The notes: a model not told the origin generated them from the letters alone. DNA of 64,000 bases from an uncultured Litoreibacter sp. (GCF_947487515.1 NZ_CANKWO010000003.1:727843-791842), one strand, 5' to 3'. Numbered from the stretch's first letter, positions 44,082 to 53,382 are shown. Translations and numbers: made by a program.

Positions 44082-45281
44082 TTACAAGTAACCGCCGCGT
44101 GTCTGTGGTGTTTTTATGCCCAGAACACTGCTTGCAACCTGTGTGCGCAAAACTTGTGCCGTGCCACCGCCAATGGTGAACATCCGCACGTCGCGGTACA
44201 TGCGTTCAAGCGGCTCATCGGCGCCATATCCTCGTGCACCGAACATCTGCAATGCGTCATTCACCACTTTGATGGCGGCTTCCGACGCGAATAGCTTTGC
44301 ACGAGCTGCCAAGGTGACATCTGGAAAGCCAGCGCCATCCGCGCCGCGCGATTGCGCAGCTTCATGCAGCATCAACCGCGACGCATGAACAGAGGCATCC
44401 ATATCCGCCAACATCCACTGAAGCCCTTGGAACTCTGCGATGGGGCGCCCAAATTGATGGCGTTCTAACAAGTAGCGCGTCGCATGCTCTAGCGCGCCGG
44501 CTGCAACACCCATAGCAATCGCGCCCGCACCTACGCGCTGGCTGTTATAGGCGTTCATCAGTTCCGCAAAGCCACGTTTGAACCCAGAAGGCGGCCTCAA
44601 GACAAATTCATCGGCGACAAACACATCGTCGAACTGCAGTGATGCCTCGGGCATTCCACATAACCCCATGGTGCGTTCGCGGCCGGTTACGCTGAAACCT
44701 TCTGGGGTAAGGCCGTTTTCGGGGTCGTTACACACTATGAACCCGCCGATGCCGATGTTGTCGCCCGCGTCATCCAACACTTGTGCGAAAACCAGATGAA
44801 GCTTGGATATTCCGCCTCCGGTGATCCAATGCTTGACGCCATTTATGACATATCCGCCCTCAACACGGCGGGCCGTGGTCGCCATTTGGGTCGCGGCGCT
44901 TCCAGCGTTGGGTTCGGTTATGCAAATTGCCGGTTTGTCGCCCGCCAAAACATAAGGGGCAACGAAGGTCTTCTGGCGTTCGGTTCCATAGGCCATCACG
45001 GCGCTGATGCCACCCATGTTGGCTTCGACCACGATGCGCGCACTTAGGGTACAGGCTTTGGCAATTTCTTCCACGGCCACAATCGTGTCCAAGAAGGATG
45101 CGCCCAGCCCGCCATAGCGTGTGGGGATCGTCATGCCCATTAGGCCAGCCTGCGCCAAGTCGCGGGTGTTTTCCCAACAGTATCGCCGCTCTTGATCCCA
45201 GGTTGCGGCCCTCGGAGCAAATCTAGCAGCAAGATCTTTTGCGACGGCGCGGTAGGTCTCTTGGGATGTGATATGGTTCAT
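44082..45281 (-). CDS. Acyl-CoA dehydrogenase family protein (sulfinopropanoyl-CoA desulfinase-like)
   Basis: A 399-residue flavoprotein; the ATG at 45279-45281 follows TGAGGG. Seen: MGMTIPTRYGGLGASFLDTI, AICITEPNAGSAATQMATTA, YVINGVKHWITGGGISKLHL, YNSQRVGAGAIAMGVAAGAL, RHQFGRPIAEFQGLQWMLAD and MFTIGGGTAQVLRTQVAS near the end. From memory these blocks match the 3-sulfinopropanoyl-CoA desulfinase (Acd) of Advenella better than ordinary dehydrogenases; that enzyme removes sulfite from 3-sulfinopropanoyl-CoA. The usual catalytic Glu near the end appears not to be placed in the standard way, but this needs alignment. It is divergent from a LysR regulator. Confidence 0.75.
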   Translation of the reverse strand: MNHITSQETYRAVAKDLAARFAPRAATWDQERRYCWENTRDLAQAGLMGMTIPTRYGGLGASFLDTIVAVEEIAKACTLSARIVVEANMGGISAVMAYGTERQKTFVAPYVLAGDKPAICITEPNAGSAATQMATTARRVEGGYVINGVKHWITGGGISKLHLVFAQVLDDAGDNIGIGGFIVCNDPENGLTPEGFSVTGRERTMGLCGMPEASLQFDDVFVADEFVLRPPSGFKRGFAELMNAYNSQRVGAGAIAMGVAAGALEHATRYLLERHQFGRPIAEFQGLQWMLADMDASVHASRLMLHEAAQSRGADGAGFPDVTLAARAKLFASEAAIKVVNDALQMFGARGYGADEPLERMYRDVRMFTIGGGTAQVLRTQVASSVLGIKTPQTRGGYL

Positions 45282-45305
45282 ACCCTCAGACTGGGCGCTA
45301 TACTT

Positions 45306-45321
45306 TTGCAAATCAATGCAA
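45306..45321. promoter_or_regulatory. LysR-type operator candidate
   Basis: TTGCA and TGCAA flank AATCAA, giving a 16-bp dyad containing the T-N11-A pattern of LysR sites. It lies midway in the 75-bp divergent space between the acyl-CoA dehydrogenase and the LysR gene. Confidence 0.5.
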
Positions 45322-45356
45322 TAAAAGTGAAGAATAAATTCAGCGGGATTGAATTA

Positions 45357-46244
45357 ATGCAAGCGCGCGCCCTCGAAACTCTGCTCAAAATATCGCAGGT
45401 TCAATCGTTCAGTATCGCAGCAGAGCTGCAAAACATGACCCTGTCCGCATTAAGCATGCAGATGAAAGCACTAGAGACCGAGCTAGGCGCGGAACTGTTT
45501 GACCGAAGCTTCCGCCCGCCACGATTAACCCCGTTGGGTCAACAAGTCGCTGACCGCTCGGCAAACATCATCAACGGCGTCCATAGTTTGCACGACCTTT
45601 GTAAATCCGGCGTGGGAATGACTGGTGTCTTCCAAATAGGCTTCATCCAATCAGCGAGCGCCCGTATCCTGCCCAATTTCGTGACACAGGCCCGAGAAAA
45701 CGAACCTAGGGCGGTGTTTCGCTATAGCTCCAACTTGTCAGAGGATTTGACCCAAAGTGTAGAGCAAGGGCGGTTGGATGCGGCGATCGTGACCCGCGTG
45801 GAAGGGGCGGCAAGCGGGTTGAGAGCAGATTTGATCGCGTCTGAGCCGATGGCTTTGGCACTGCCCGCCAAAGCTTCAAGGATGACTGCCAAGGAGCGGG
45901 TGCAAGCTCTTCCTTTCATCCAGTTTAGACCAAGCACCGGCATTGGGCGACTGATTGCCGCCTCCCTGACCGAGGCAGATACACTGCCAGAAAACACCCT
46001 TGTTCTCGATAGTATTGAAGCCTGCATGGAATGCGTCAAGCAGGGGGTGGGTTACACGGTGCTACCCTTGCCCGATGTCCACCGCTACGCCGACGCGCGG
46101 GTCTGTGTTGAAGATCGCGCATTGGGCGGGCTGACGCGGGACTTGGTGATGTTAACGCGCAAGGATACCCAAAGTCGAAGGTGGCAAGGAAAGCTGCTAT
46201 CATTGATGTTGGCGGCAGTTGATGGACCCCCCAAAACATCCTAG
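45357..46244 (+). CDS. LysR-family transcriptional regulator
   Basis: A 295-residue LysR protein from the ATG at 45357. The helix-turn-helix is in ALETLLKISQVQSFSIAAEL and LSMQMKALETELGAELFDRS, then the linker helix to about residue 90, and the co-inducer domain from GVFQIGFIQSASARILPNFV. An apparent longer frame reaches back over the divergent gene and is rejected, since LysR proteins begin just before the helix-turn-helix. It probably regulates the adjacent acyl-CoA dehydrogenase gene through the dyad at 45306-45321. Confidence 0.88.
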   Translation: MQARALETLLKISQVQSFSIAAELQNMTLSALSMQMKALETELGAELFDRSFRPPRLTPLGQQVADRSANIINGVHSLHDLCKSGVGMTGVFQIGFIQSASARILPNFVTQARENEPRAVFRYSSNLSEDLTQSVEQGRLDAAIVTRVEGAASGLRADLIASEPMALALPAKASRMTAKERVQALPFIQFRPSTGIGRLIAASLTEADTLPENTLVLDSIEACMECVKQGVGYTVLPLPDVHRYADARVCVEDRALGGLTRDLVMLTRKDTQSRRWQGKLLSLMLAAVDGPPKTS

Positions 46245-46304
46245 GAACGATAAACCCTTGGATAAGGGATTCCGCCTCAGATGGGATCAATGGAGCCTCG
46301 AGAT

Positions 46305-47306
46305 ATGACCACGCGAACATCAGGAGCTGCATCGCGCCGCCAGTTCGAGCTGTTTGTATCTGCAGGATTTTGCGAGCTGGAACTCGCCGCCGTCACCCAT
46401 ACGCTTATCGAAGCCAATGACGTACTCGTCGGTGAAAATTTCACGTGGCGATATGTGTCCGACGTTCCGGGTTTGGTGAAAGGGCGCGCCGGTTTGATGG
46501 TGCGTGCAGAACCGGCGATCGCGGACTACGGGTATTCGGATGTAATGGTCGTGGTTGGCGGTCGCCATGAAGCAAGACCGGCGTGGCTGGCCCGCGCGCG
46601 CGCGATGCAGCGCAAGGCCCGATTGGTGGTTTTGCTGTCGGATGCGGCCACAACCTACATACGCGCCACTAAATCTCCGGCCGGACGGGTCACCACGCAT
46701 TGGCGCGATATATCCGCTTTGGAGGAAACCGGCTATCATCCCAATCTCACCACACGGTTCTCGGAAAACAGCGACGGGATTATCACCGCCGCAGGGGCAG
46801 GGGCCACGGCCGAGCTGATCATCGGGCTGATCGCGCCCCAGCTCCAAGCGCCGCAAGTCGCGGAGCTGGGCAACCGTCTGCTACTGCACACTATCCGCAA
46901 AAGTGACGCGGAGCAGCCAAAGGACATCGCGGATAACGAAGGCTTGTTTGATGTGCATGTCACCCAAGCCATCCGTTTGATGGAAGAAACCCTTGCCGAT
47001 CCAATGCCGATGGCCGAGTTGACTGCACAAGTTGGTCTGTCGACCCGTCATTTGGAACGGGTCTTTCGCAAGGTTTTTAACGACAGCCCCGCGCGGTTCT
47101 ACAAAAAGCTTCGGGCCAAACGGGCCCGCACCATGATCGAGGAAACCCTGATGCCCATGATCGACATCGCGGTTGCGACCGGATTTGGGTCGGTCAACAC
47201 ATTGGCCAAGGCGGTGAAGGACGAATATGGCGTCACGCCGTCCAAGATGCGGGCGCGGCGCAAGATATCCTTGCTGACCTTTGATGAGGATACCGACCCC
47301 AGCTAG
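46305..47306 (+). CDS. GlxA-type AraC-family transcriptional regulator
   Basis: A 333-residue protein with an N-terminal DJ-1/PfpI-like domain (about 10-185, starting FELFVSAGFCELELAAVTHT) and a C-terminal AraC DNA-binding domain (about 225-325: MAELTAQVGLSTRHLERVFR and PMIDIAVATGFGSVNTLAKA). The nucleophilic cysteine of active PfpI enzymes is not evident, as expected for a sensor domain. I chose the ATG at 46305 with GGAG 9 bases upstream. GlxA-like regulators in this clade often respond to quaternary amines such as glycine betaine or carnitine; no such genes lie beside it here. Confidence 0.85.
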   Translation: MTTRTSGAASRRQFELFVSAGFCELELAAVTHTLIEANDVLVGENFTWRYVSDVPGLVKGRAGLMVRAEPAIADYGYSDVMVVVGGRHEARPAWLARARAMQRKARLVVLLSDAATTYIRATKSPAGRVTTHWRDISALEETGYHPNLTTRFSENSDGIITAAGAGATAELIIGLIAPQLQAPQVAELGNRLLLHTIRKSDAEQPKDIADNEGLFDVHVTQAIRLMEETLADPMPMAELTAQVGLSTRHLERVFRKVFNDSPARFYKKLRAKRARTMIEETLMPMIDIAVATGFGSVNTLAKAVKDEYGVTPSKMRARRKISLLTFDEDTDPS

Positions 47307-47380
47307 CTTTGTGCGGCCTCTGGTCGCTTGCGGCGATGCGTCAGCTCCGCTAAGCCATGCCGACCATTACCGGAGGCATC

Positions 47381-49168
47381 ATGGCGAAAGCACTAGGCAG
47401 CGAAGCAGAGCGCGAAAAATCCAAGCGGATCAGCGCGCTTAAGGCCCTATGGCCGTTCATGCGCCCGTATACTCCGTTGATGATCGCAGCGCTTTTGGCG
47501 CTGACTTTGACGGCATGCGTGTCATTGGTGTTGCCCATTGCGGTGCGCCGTGTGGTTGACGGGTTTGGAACCGATGAAGCCGCCTTATTGGATCAGTACT
47601 TCGGCGCGGCGTTGATTGTCGCGGCGCTTTTGGCGCTGGGGACTGGCCTTCGCTACTATCTGGTGACCCGATTGGGAGAACGTGTGGTTGCTGACATCCG
47701 CCGAGCGGTGTTTGATAAAACGATCTCCATGGGGCCGGAGTTCTTTGAACGTGTCATGACCGGTGAAGTCCTGTCGCGCATCACCACGGACACGACACTT
47801 ATCTTGTCGGTCATCGGCTCGTCGGTCTCAATTGCGTTGCGCAATGTGCTGATTTTGCTTGGTGGTTTGATCTTGATGCTGCTGACTTCTGCCAAGCTGA
47901 CCTCATTGGTGTTGCTGATTGTGCCTGCGGTGATCGTGCCGATTATCGTCTTGGGGCGTCGTCTTCGGGTCCTGTCGCGTGAAAACCAAGACCAGATCGC
48001 TGCCTCCTCTGGCAATGCGTCCGAGACGCTGCTGTCGGTGCAAACAGTGCAAGCCTTTACCAATGAGGCCCCGTCACGGGTTAAATTCGCAGGCTTCACC
48101 GAAGCCGCCTTTGAGGCCGCTCGCAAGCGCATCGGGACGCGGGCTGTCATGACGGTCATTGTGATATTTTTGGTCTTTACGGGCGTGGTTGGCGTGTTGT
48201 GGATCGGTGCACGAGATGTGCGTGCGGACATCATGTCGGCAGGCGAGTTGGTGCAATTCTTGATCTACGCCATCATGGTTGCAGGGGGGGTAGCAGCGCT
48301 GTCTGAAATTTGGAGCGAGCTGCAGCGCGCTGCCGGTGCGACCGAGCGTTTGGTCGAGTTGCTGGGCGCCGAAGACAAAGTAAGTGACCCCGAAAACCCC
48401 AAGAAAATCGGACGGCTGACCGGCGCTGTTCAGTTCAAAAATGTCACCTTTCATTACCCCGCGCGTCCCGACATTGCAGCATTGGACGATGTGTCGATTG
48501 ATGTCTCTGCAGGGGAAACCATTGCTCTTGTTGGGCCGTCTGGGGCAGGCAAAACAACGATCATCCAGCTGTTGCTTCGCTTTTATGATCCGACCAGCGG
48601 CACCATTCGATTGGACGGCATTGCGCTGCAAGATGTGGCGCGAGAAGACTTCCGCCGCTCCATCGCATTGGTGCCACAAGATCCGGTGATCTTCGCCGAT
48701 TCTGCACGCGAAAACATTCGCTTTGGTCGTCCGGGTGCATCTGATGCGGAAGTTGAAAATGCCGCGAAGGCCGCAGCGGCCCACGACTTTTTGTGCAAGT
48801 TGCCCGAGGGCTATGACACATATGTTGGTGAGCGCGGTGTCATGCTGTCTGGCGGCCAAAAGCAGCGGATCGCAATCGCGCGCGCCATTTTGCGCGATGC
48901 CCCGATTTTGCTGCTGGACGAAGCCACCTCGGCTTTGGACGCAGAAAGCGAGGCCTTGGTTCAAGAGGCCGTGGATCACCTAAGCCGCGACCGCACGACA
49001 TTGGTGGTGGCGCACCGCTTGGCAACCGTGAAAAAGGCGGACCGTATCGTGGTGTTTGATGAAGGTCGCATTGTGGCGACGGGAACTCATGAGGATTTGG
49101 TGGCCCAAGGCGGGCTCTATGCGCGTCTTGCCAAGCTGCAGTTTACCGCTGGGGCCACGCAGGAATAA
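47381..49168 (+). CDS. ABC exporter, fused permease and ATPase (MsbA-like)
   Basis: A 595-residue half-transporter. The ATG at 47381 has GGAGG 4 bases upstream, which decides against an ATG at 47357. Residues about 25-310 form six membrane helices; about 340-585 form the ATPase with Walker A VGPSGAGKTTIIQ, Q-loop IALVPQDPVIF, signature MLSGGQKQRIAIARAI, Walker B ILLLDEATSALD and the H-loop VVAHRL. It would work as a homodimer exporting lipids or drugs. It stands alone on the plus strand, followed by a BON-LysM gene. Confidence 0.92.
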   Translation: MAKALGSEAEREKSKRISALKALWPFMRPYTPLMIAALLALTLTACVSLVLPIAVRRVVDGFGTDEAALLDQYFGAALIVAALLALGTGLRYYLVTRLGERVVADIRRAVFDKTISMGPEFFERVMTGEVLSRITTDTTLILSVIGSSVSIALRNVLILLGGLILMLLTSAKLTSLVLLIVPAVIVPIIVLGRRLRVLSRENQDQIAASSGNASETLLSVQTVQAFTNEAPSRVKFAGFTEAAFEAARKRIGTRAVMTVIVIFLVFTGVVGVLWIGARDVRADIMSAGELVQFLIYAIMVAGGVAALSEIWSELQRAAGATERLVELLGAEDKVSDPENPKKIGRLTGAVQFKNVTFHYPARPDIAALDDVSIDVSAGETIALVGPSGAGKTTIIQLLLRFYDPTSGTIRLDGIALQDVAREDFRRSIALVPQDPVIFADSARENIRFGRPGASDAEVENAAKAAAAHDFLCKLPEGYDTYVGERGVMLSGGQKQRIAIARAILRDAPILLLDEATSALDAESEALVQEAVDHLSRDRTTLVVAHRLATVKKADRIVVFDEGRIVATGTHEDLVAQGGLYARLAKLQFTAGATQE

Positions 49169-49251
49169 TTCCCCGTATTTCCAGCCTTGCCAAAGTGCGC
49201 ATGGCCGATCATCGTCACCCCAACCAAAAATGTCATTTAGGGAGATGAGAC

Positions 49252-49677
49252 ATGGGCCTTTGGAGTTTCGTAAAAGACGCAGGGAAGTCGCTGTTTGGCG
49301 CCGCTGAAGCGGCCGAGCCGGATGCCGAGACATTGCAAAAAGAGATCGCGGATTTGGGGCTGGATGCCTCTGGTCTGGAAATCTCGGTTGACGGTGACAA
49401 GGTCAAAGTGACCGGCGACGCAGTGAGCCAAGAGATCAAGGAAAAGGTCATTTTGGCTGTGGGCAACGTCGAAGGCGTGGCCAAGGTGGAAGACGACGTC
49501 GCGGGCGGTGATCCGGTCTTTCACACAGTTGAGAAGGGCGACACACTTTGGGCGATTTCTGCCAAAGCATTGGGCAATGGCGCCCGCTATGAAGAAATCT
49601 TCGAGGCAAATAAACCCATGCTGTCCCACCCTGATAAAATCTATCCGGGTCAGGTTTTGCGGATCCCGCAAGATTAA
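49252..49677 (+). CDS. BON-LysM protein (YgaU/Kbp-like)
   Basis: A 141-residue protein with the E. coli YgaU (Kbp) layout: N-terminal MGLWSFVKDAGKSLFGAAEA, a BON domain (about 25-85, LEISVDGDKVKVTGDAVSQE, ILAVGNVEGVAKVED) and a C-terminal LysM domain (about 90-140, HTVEKGDTLWAISAKALGNG to YPGQVLRIPQ). Kbp binds potassium in the cytoplasm; no signal peptide is present, consistent with that. GGGAGATGAGAC precedes the start. Followed by a terminator. Confidence 0.9.
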   Translation: MGLWSFVKDAGKSLFGAAEAAEPDAETLQKEIADLGLDASGLEISVDGDKVKVTGDAVSQEIKEKVILAVGNVEGVAKVEDDVAGGDPVFHTVEKGDTLWAISAKALGNGARYEEIFEANKPMLSHPDKIYPGQVLRIPQD

Positions 49678-49697
49678 GTCGGCATTGGAATTTTTGG

Positions 49698-49725
49698 AAA
49701 GGGGGCCCTTATGGCCCCTTTTTTG
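49698..49725 (+). terminator. Intrinsic terminator after LysM gene
   Basis: AAAGGGGGCC (49698-49707) pairs with GGCCCCTTTT (49713-49722) with one G-T pair and a CTTAT loop; the T run continues to about 49724. Confidence 0.88.
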
Positions 49726-49824
49726 CGTTTTGGCGCAGCGTTAGTCTTGCGCCACGCGTCGTTCTCTCTACGTTCATCTACAACATAAGAATGGTCCGAA
49801 AACGGATCACCTAGGGAGGAAGAC

Positions 49825-51705
49825 ATGGGAAATTTTGCTACCAAAGCAGATCGGGATGCGATTCAGGCCGAAAGCGCTTGGGAAGATCGCGACCTTCCGA
49901 AAACGATGTATCAGTTTTTGACCAACACCAAGGACAAGTTTGGCGAGCGCAATGCGTTTTCCTACCAGCTGACCTCTGGTGCGACGGACAAGAAGGAAAC
50001 TCTAAGCTGGACCGAGTTGCACGCAAAATGTTGCCAAACGGCGAACCTGTTCAGGTCTCTGGGAGTTGGGGAAGATGATGTTGTGGCCTTTGTTCTGCCC
50101 AACGCCAGCGAGACCGCGTTTACCTTGATTGGCGGCTCGATTGCGGGGATCGTGAATCCGATCAACCCGCTGTTAGAGCCCGAGCAAATCAGTGCCATTC
50201 TGCGCGAAACCAATGCCAAAGTGGTCGTGACGCTGAAATCCTTCCCAAAAACCGACCTTGCCCAAAAAGTCGCCGAGGCCGTGGGGCATGCCCCGAACGT
50301 TAAGGCCATTTTGGAGATCGATCTGCTGCGCTACTTGAGTGGGGTGAAGAAGCTGATCGTGCCTTTCATTCGGCCAAAGGTACATGCCTCCCATCATGCC
50401 AAAGTGTTGGATTTCAACGCCGAGATGGCCAAGCAACCCACCGCCTTGGCCTTTGAAGATAGCTCGGGGGATCGCGTAGCTTTCTACTTCCACACAGGCG
50501 GCACCACCGGCATGCCAAAGGTAGCGCAGCACAAGTATTCCGGTGTGATTTACAATGGCTGGCTGGGACGAAAGCTGTTGTTCACTGAAGACGACGTGCT
50601 CATGTGCCCGCTGCCGCTGTTCCATGTGTTCGCCAGCCACGTGATTTTCATGTCGGTGATCGCATCGGGCGCCGAGGTGGTCTTTCCCACGCCGCAAGGC
50701 TATCGCGGTGAAGGGGTATTCGACAACTTTTGGAAGCTGATCGAACGCTACCAAGTGACCTTCATGATCACCGTTCCGACTGCGATATCTGCTTTGATGC
50801 AACGCCCCGTCAATGCGGATATCTCTAGCTTGCAGATTGCGTTTTCTGGCTCGTCGCCCTTGCCGGTAGAGCTGTACAACAGGTTTGAGAAAGCCTGCGG
50901 TGTGACTATCGTTGAAGGCTACGGTCTGACCGAGGCCACTTGCCTTGTCTCGATCAACCCGCCGACTGGGGAAAAGAAAATCGGCTCCATTGGAATTCCG
51001 TTCCCGCATACAGATGTGACGATCCGAAGTGTGGCAGATGGCTCCGAGTGCGGAGTGGATGAAATTGGCGAAATTTGCGTGTTCAATCCTGGCGTGTTTG
51101 CCGGGCACACCTACACGGAAGACGACAAAAACCTAGACCTCTACTACGACGACAAATACCTGCGGACAGGCGATTTGGGCCGGTTGGACGAAGACGGGTA
51201 CCTGTGGATCACGGGGCGCGCTAAGGATTTGATCATTCGCGGCGGCCATAACATCGACCCCGCTGAAATCGAGGAAGCTCTGGCTGGCCACCCTGATGTC
51301 AGCTTTGCAGGGGCGATTGGGCAGCCGGACGCGCATGCAGGGGAAATCCCTTGTGTGTATGTAGAACTGGTCGATGGCGGCACTGCAACCGTTGACGATT
51401 TAATGAGCTTTGCCAAAGAAAAGGTCCATGAGCGCGCAGCCCACCCAAAGTATATCGAGCTTATGGATGAACTGCCAAAAACCGCAGTGGGCAAGATCTT
51501 CAAGCCAGAGCTGCGCAAGATGGCCATCACCCGCATCTACAATGCAGCCCTTGAAAAGGCCGATGTTGCAGCAGAGGTCGTGTCCGTTCTGGAAGACAAA
51601 AAGCGCGGCCTCGTAGCCCAAGTCGCCAAGCGCGGCGATGTCACCGAAGATGCAGTCATGCACGTACTAGGGGCGTTTACGCGCCCATGGGAATGGGTGG
51701 ACTGA
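49825..51705 (+). CDS. Acyl-CoA synthetase (AMP-forming)
   Basis: A 626-residue adenylate-forming enzyme with a strong ribosome site (AGGGAGGAAGAC). P-loop-like YFHTGGTTGMPKVAQHKYSG, LYNRFEKACGVTIVEGYGLT-type A5 motif (EGYGLTEATC), TGDLGRLDEDGYLWITGRAK with the hinge, and KTAVGKIFKPELRKMA with the catalytic lysine. The family activates fatty or other carboxylic acids to CoA thioesters via an acyl-AMP. The length is typical for the FadD-like group in Rhodobacterales annotated as acyl-CoA synthetase. Monocistronic, and the last chromosomal-type gene before the toxin/mobile region. Confidence 0.9.
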   Translation: MGNFATKADRDAIQAESAWEDRDLPKTMYQFLTNTKDKFGERNAFSYQLTSGATDKKETLSWTELHAKCCQTANLFRSLGVGEDDVVAFVLPNASETAFTLIGGSIAGIVNPINPLLEPEQISAILRETNAKVVVTLKSFPKTDLAQKVAEAVGHAPNVKAILEIDLLRYLSGVKKLIVPFIRPKVHASHHAKVLDFNAEMAKQPTALAFEDSSGDRVAFYFHTGGTTGMPKVAQHKYSGVIYNGWLGRKLLFTEDDVLMCPLPLFHVFASHVIFMSVIASGAEVVFPTPQGYRGEGVFDNFWKLIERYQVTFMITVPTAISALMQRPVNADISSLQIAFSGSSPLPVELYNRFEKACGVTIVEGYGLTEATCLVSINPPTGEKKIGSIGIPFPHTDVTIRSVADGSECGVDEIGEICVFNPGVFAGHTYTEDDKNLDLYYDDKYLRTGDLGRLDEDGYLWITGRAKDLIIRGGHNIDPAEIEEALAGHPDVSFAGAIGQPDAHAGEIPCVYVELVDGGTATVDDLMSFAKEKVHERAAHPKYIELMDELPKTAVGKIFKPELRKMAITRIYNAALEKADVAAEVVSVLEDKKRGLVAQVAKRGDVTEDAVMHVLGAFTRPWEWVD

Positions 51706-51713
51706 TCAACCCA

Positions 51714-51968
51714 ATGGCTTCGCCTGAACGCAGGCGGGGCCACGACCATTCTTTGCAGGTAGGATGTCGGGGAAATGGTGCGCTTGGCGTCGAAAATCTA
51801 GAACGTGTTTCGCACCATGATTTGTTTGAGGAACTGGAGCATTGGGAACACTACCTGCGGTCTGATCCTGAATTGGTTAAAGCACTGCGTTTGCTGGCCA
51901 ATTCGAAAGAGGGCGATGCGAAGTCGAACACGTCAGCGGCACCTAAGTTGCGAAGGCCACGCCCATGA
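51714..51968 (+). CDS. Small protein upstream of mobC, possibly 5'-truncated
   Basis: An open stretch whose second half (HDLFEELEHWEHYLRSDPEL, then VKALRLLANSKEGD) looks like a real protein and resembles small genes found before mobC in mobilisable elements of Rhodobacterales. The first half has no such character, and the only ATG options lie near the end of the acyl-CoA synthetase, so the 5' end may have been lost at the junction. Its stop overlaps the mobC start (ATGA), the usual coupling. Function unknown. Confidence 0.5.
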   Translation: MASPERRRGHDHSLQVGCRGNGALGVENLERVSHHDLFEELEHWEHYLRSDPELVKALRLLANSKEGDAKSNTSAAPKLRRPRP

Positions 51969-52315
51969 GTACTTCGCAATCAAATCCCAAACCCTCACGC
52001 CCCGCACCATTTTCACTGCGATTGACGACGGAGGAACGCGAACAGCTTGAAGCGCAAGCTGGGTCGATGCCCTTGGCGTCGTATATCAAGTCTGTGGTTT
52101 TTACCGATGCGGCTCCCAAATACCGCAAGCGGACCAAACCAACTGTTGCGGAGCAACGGCTCTTGGCTGAGGTGCTAGCCAAGCTGGGAGCGACGAGATC
52201 AGCGAACAATCTCAACCAGATTGCCAAGGCCATTCACCAAGGCACCCTCTATGTCGATGATGAGTTAGAGGCTGATCTCAACGGGGCCATAGCTAGATTG
52301 CTTGGATGCGCGTGA
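51965..52315 (+). pseudogene. mobC: mobC-like relaxosome accessory gene with C-terminal frameshift
   Basis: A 116-residue MobC-type protein: a ribbon-helix-helix start (FSLRLTTEEREQLEAQAGSM, PLASYIKSVVF) and the conserved LAKLGATRSANNLNQIAKAI. It ends early at ARLLGCA, while the typical ending WMRVTLMRALGIKS continues in another frame (52303-52347). A one-base change near 52300 would restore it. The restored stop overlaps the ATG of the relaxase remnant (ATGA), the normal mobCA arrangement. MobC helps the relaxase open the transfer origin. Confidence 0.78.
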
Positions 52316-52343
52316 CGCTGATGCGGGCTTTGGGGATCAAGTC

Positions 52344-52469
52344 ATGATCCTGAAAGGGTCTCAAAGAGCTGTCGCTGTCGCGCTGGCCGACCATTTGATG
52401 AATGACCGTGATAACGACCATATTTCGGTGATGGAGTTACTCGGCTTCTCGGCACCAGATACACCGTGA
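52344..52469 (+). pseudogene. Relaxase (mobA) N-terminal remnant
   Basis: A 41-codon reading frame beginning MILKGSQRAVAVALADHLMN, then DRDNDHISVMELLGFSAP and a stop. This is the well-recognised beginning of plasmid/ICE relaxases (MILKGSQR, HLMN.RDNDH). The catalytic tyrosine, histidine triad and all downstream domains are missing, so it is a stub. It marks the right end of a lost mobilisable element. Confidence 0.8.
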
Positions 52470-52986
52470 TCCCGATATAGGACGGCGCACCCCGCGGCAT
52501 TTGGCGCTTCGATCTGGAGGGCTTCGGATGATTTGCGTCTTAAACACGGACATAGCCGATTTTTCCGTCGCACGGGTTTTGCTGCTGCAGCTTGCTATGC
52601 TTTTGATCTGAATCAGTATTTGCATTTTGAATGTGTTTAATCTGAATAGAGTGGCACGATTTTGTCACCAAACAGCTGGAATTTATGGCATTTTCTCCTT
52701 GTCAGAAGGGGCCGCTTTCCAGCACTACCAGCACTACCAGCAGTGTTCAGCCACTCAGCATGAGAACTGATCATTGCTGATATATCATTTGTTTTCATGG
52801 CCAAAACTTCACATTTTCATCTAACCAGTTTCACTGACTATGCTGTTAAATTCAGAACTTGGCATGACGAAATCGCTTGGTGGACCTGCTGTACGACATT
52901 TGTCATATCTTCGGTGCCGAAGGCGTGATTAACTTTATTTACGTGGTCCGGTGTGGATGCCGGTGCATGACTGGCCTGATTGCCAT
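52470..52986. other. 517-bp stretch without a supported gene
   Basis: Lower in GC than the preceding genes. No frame shows family resemblance. A short tandem CAGCACTAC repeat occurs near 52720-52740. It probably holds debris from the junction between the mobilisable-element relic and the toxin array. Confidence 0.6.
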
Positions 52987-53379
52987 CTATACAAACAATT
53001 CATGAAACCGATTAAGAGCGGCGACTATTTCCGCCGCATCCCTATCGTTGTATTGCACTCGATCGCCATCATCCAAAATTTCAGACAACCACGCCCCAGG
53101 CACGACCGCCCCTAAACTACGAATGCTCTGAATTGTTCTCTGTATACATAGAGAAAATTGATCTCGTGTTGCTTGATCAGATAGACAATCATTCAGCCCC
53201 AGATCAAGGGCTCCACTAGGAAACTCATCATAACCAAAAAACCAACGATCTAAGTTCAAGAAAACCGGCTGATCTGAATCGCCTTTAGCTGTCTCCCTCA
53301 TGAGCCCAATGATCAAGAAAACCTCTGAGTCACGAAACATTTCTGACTTTTCTTTATAGCTGATGAACGAATGGGCCAT
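52987..53379 (-). CDS. Predicted immunity protein, module 7
   Basis: A 130-residue acidic protein beginning MAHSFISYKEKSEMFRDSEV. It starts 3 bp after the module 7 toxin stop, the spacing used by other pairs in the array. It shares only loose features with the module 1 immunity protein (MAH start, similar length and hydrophobic pattern), while the two cognate toxin domains are clearly related. No signal peptide, so cytoplasmic protection against a nuclease is plausible. I recognise no named family. Confidence 0.6.
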   Translation of the reverse strand: MAHSFISYKEKSEMFRDSEVFLIIGLMRETAKGDSDQPVFLNLDRWFFGYDEFPSGALDLGLNDCLSDQATRDQFSLCIQRTIQSIRSLGAVVPGAWLSEILDDGDRVQYNDRDAAEIVAALNRFHELFV

Positions 53380-53382
53380 ATG

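Noticed and set aside
48074..48979. 301-codon minus-strand open frame opposite the ABC exporter
   Set aside because: Antisense shadow of the ATPase domain; no support of its own.
52715..52745. Short tandem repeat that might be a CRISPR or integration site
   Set aside because: Only two to three 9-bp units with no spacers; no cas genes or integrase nearby.
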